In this document: positions 21,521 to 23,218 of the stretch, piece after piece
Layout: every line of letters begins with the position of its first letter
Position numbering within the stretch: position 1 is the stretch's first letter
Source: JBBRTJ01 sp038244535
GTDB taxonomy: Bacteria; Actinomycetota; Acidimicrobiia; Acidimicrobiales; Ilumatobacteraceae
Length of the DNA: 23,218 nt
Reading direction: 5' to 3'
Assembly (NCBI GenBank): GCA_038244535.1
Contig: JBBRTJ010000062.1
Location: 1-23,218, forward strand
Made by a program: the position numbers and the translations under genes
The notes under the pieces: generated by a model
What the model saw: the letters and a program-made list of their open reading frames with translations, nothing else
Told to the model about the DNA's origin: nothing
Databases searched by the model: none

Positions 21521-23218
21521 AGAGCTTCTTCAGGTCCACGAAGGCGGTGTTGCCTCCGGCGCGTCGGCGCGTGTCGTTCGAGCATGCAACCGGCGTGCGC
21601 GTGGCCGCGCTGGTGGCCGCGACGGTCACCATGACGATGCTGGCGGCCCCGCTCGCTGCAGCGTCACCTGGTCAGTTGGGCTCGACGCTGCCCAGCGACG
21701 CCCGCACCGCCACGGTGCCAAAGACACCCCAGGCTCCCCCTGATGGTTACCGGTGGACGTCGTTCCCGGCGTCGATCGAGTACCGGACGCTGAGCAACGC
21801 GCCGGGGGTGGGGTGCGCGCTGTCCGACCCCGCTTTCAGTGCCGCCATGGTGGCCCTGAACCTCGACAAGTACCAGGGCGTGATGGTGGACGGCACGAGA
21901 GGCACGTGCGATCGGGCCAACGCCGAGCAGTACAAGCGCCTCTACCCGGACAAGGTGGTCATCAACCGGTCGTTCCTCCTGAACCCGTTGCCGCTCGACC
22001 TGCCGGGCACATGGCCCGGCTACTACGCGTTCATGAATGGCACGACCACCACAATCATCCCGCAGCCCACCGACACCAGCTTGGCGGTGGTCTCAACCTC
22101 CGCGCTGAACGCTGGTGACGTCGCGCTGCTGTCGGTGCTCAAGGGCGCCGATCCCTACGGCACGGCTGAGTACGTCCAGGTGATCTCGATCAACAGCCCG
22201 ACCACCGTGACCGTGAGGCGAGCCGCGTTCGGGACCCCATCGGCTTCGTTCACGTCGCGGCCGAAGCTGACGGCGATCTACACCAACGCGGCCCTGATCC
22301 CCAGCGCGCCGATGCTGAACTTCTCGGCCATGGCGCCGGTGAACCCGGCCAACGGCAAGCAGGCCATCGACTGGCTGGCCGACTTCTACCGCAACGACTT
22401 CGTGCCGTCGGCCGGGGCGCCGTCCCTTGACGGCTACGAGTTCGACACGAACACCTTCGCGGCCCAGCCTTACAACCAGAACGGAGCGGTGAAGAACCTC
22501 GACTGCAACGCTGACGGGGTCATCGACTACTGCGAGCAGAACGTCGGCACCTCCAGCCAGACCTCCTCGTGGGGGGTCGGCTACCAGCAGCTGATCGACG
22601 ATGTCCACACCATCGTCGCGGCCTTCGACGCCCCCGGCACCACCACCCCCACACTCGTGCTGACCGACAAGCGGGTGTACAACAACACGTCCGCCACCGG
22701 CGCCGAGCTCGAGAGCTTCCCGAACGACGACAACTACGACCAGACCTCCTCGGCTCTGTCCATGCTCGACGCGTCCGCTCGGGCGTCCAGCCAAGGCCTG
22801 TCGTTCGCGTACACGAAGGACATCTCGCTGACCTATCCCACAGTCAGTGCCACCAACCCCACCGGGTGCGTCGTCGCGCCGGCCGGTACCTGTCGTAACG
22901 CCAACTACCGCTTCGGGATCGTGGCGTCCACGTTGATGGGCACTGCCTCGGCCTACAACGACGAAGCCTGGATGGACCACGTGCTCGCCCTCGACGAGCA
23001 AGCCACCATCAACACCGCCACCACCGGGCTCACCCCCGGCTACCTCGGCGCTCCCGTCGGTCCTCCTGTGCGCCAGACCCGCTACACGAGCGGCAACCTG
23101 GTCGGCAATGCCAACGTGGAGACCAACACCGCGGGCTGGCTGCTCCCCCGCACCGCGGGCACTGCCGCCACGCTGACCTGGGACACCACGACGGCCGCGG
23201 TGTCCACCCACTCCCTCC
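21508..23218 (+). CDS. Large secreted glycoside-hydrolase-like protein, 3' end missing
   Basis: The frame is open from the ATG at 21508 to the right edge, 570 codons, with no stop. Residues 1-52 form a long signal peptide: a basic N-region with RRR, the hydrophobic stretch VAALVAATVTMTMLAAPLA, and likely cleavage after AAA. Codons 100-330 have the look of a secreted TIM-barrel hydrolase: MVDGTRG, DKVVINRSFLLNP, AIDWLADFYRNDF and then DGYEFDTN (308-315), the kind of strand that carries acidic catalytic residues in putative glycosidases. An EF-hand-type calcium loop, DCNADGVIDYCE (332-343), follows. From about residue 529, GNLVGNANVETNTAGW resembles the start of a CBM4/9-like carbohydrate-binding module. 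The exact family is not recognised. Its leader and start codons are duplicated upstream. Confidence 0.75.
   Translation, partial: MTAIQSFFRSTKAVLPPARRRVSFEHATGVRVAALVAATVTMTMLAAPLAAASPGQLGSTLPSDARTATVPKTPQAPPDGYRWTSFPASIEYRTLSNAPGVGCALSDPAFSAAMVALNLDKYQGVMVDGTRGTCDRANAEQYKRLYPDKVVINRSFLLNPLPLDLPGTWPGYYAFMNGTTTTIIPQPTDTSLAVVSTSALNAGDVALLSVLKGADPYGTAEYVQVISINSPTTVTVRRAAFGTPSASFTSRPKLTAIYTNAALIPSAPMLNFSAMAPVNPANGKQAIDWLADFYRNDFVPSAGAPSLDGYEFDTNTFAAQPYNQNGAVKNLDCNADGVIDYCEQNVGTSSQTSSWGVGYQQLIDDVHTIVAAFDAPGTTTPTLVLTDKRVYNNTSATGAELESFPNDDNYDQTSSALSMLDASARASSQGLSFAYTKDISLTYPTVSATNPTGCVVAPAGTCRNANYRFGIVASTLMGTASAYNDEAWMDHVLALDEQATINTATTGLTPGYLGAPVGPPVRQTRYTSGNLVGNANVETNTAGWLLPRTAGTAATLTWDTTTAAVSTHSL

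Overview
The window is GC-rich, gene-dense bacterial DNA that looks like an actinobacterium, most probably of the class Acidimicrobiia (an inference, not a database result). Supporting points are the radA-disA pair, a mycobacterial-type Crp regulator divergent from ispD-ispF-rlmB, an LppX/LprAFG-type lipoprotein, many GTG starts, and a recurring TAGGTT-like -10 element 6-7 nt before several start codons, which suggests leaderless mRNAs. No tRNA, rRNA, CRISPR array, insertion sequence or phage gene was seen.

Positions 1-9041 are mostly housekeeping. In order they hold the 3' part of a membrane-anchored protein, a small lipoprotein gene on the opposite strand, an LppX-like lipoprotein, radA, disA (c-di-AMP synthase), a dienelactone-hydrolase-family enzyme, a convergent spacer with a 16-bp palindrome and a 15-bp-period repeat array, crp (minus strand), then ispD, ispF and rlmB. 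A phytanoyl-CoA-dioxygenase-family (PhyH) gene on the minus strand follows.

Positions 9109-17636 are a compact minus-strand biosynthetic operon, transcribed from right to left. Its first gene encodes an NRPS (C-A-T) whose adenylation pocket reads D-L-T-K-V-G-H-I-G-K, the classical aspartate code, and whose condensation domain has lost the HH of HHxxxDG. The second NRPS has the order A-T-C, with an A domain resembling oxalate-CoA ligase/AAE3 enzymes rather than amino-acid A domains. Next come an Asp/Asn/Pro-hydroxylase-like Fe(II)/2-oxoglutarate oxygenase and a GT4 glycosyltransferase. The PhyH gene (8187-9041) lies just downstream on the same strand. Together they predict a small acylated, probably beta-hydroxylated aspartate derivative that may be glycosylated. 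No thioesterase, reductase, PPTase or transporter is in the window. This cluster is the best candidate for an undescribed system here.

Positions 17637-20551 hold a long divergent regulatory spacer, a NarL/FixJ-type response regulator and a hybrid histidine kinase that lacks a sensor domain. They probably control the cluster or the genes to their right. From 20592 to the right edge, a leader of about 275 bp occurs twice. The first copy precedes a 49-codon ORF and the second precedes a large secreted protein with a glycoside-hydrolase-like region, an internal EF-hand loop and the start of a carbohydrate-binding-like module. That CDS runs off the window.
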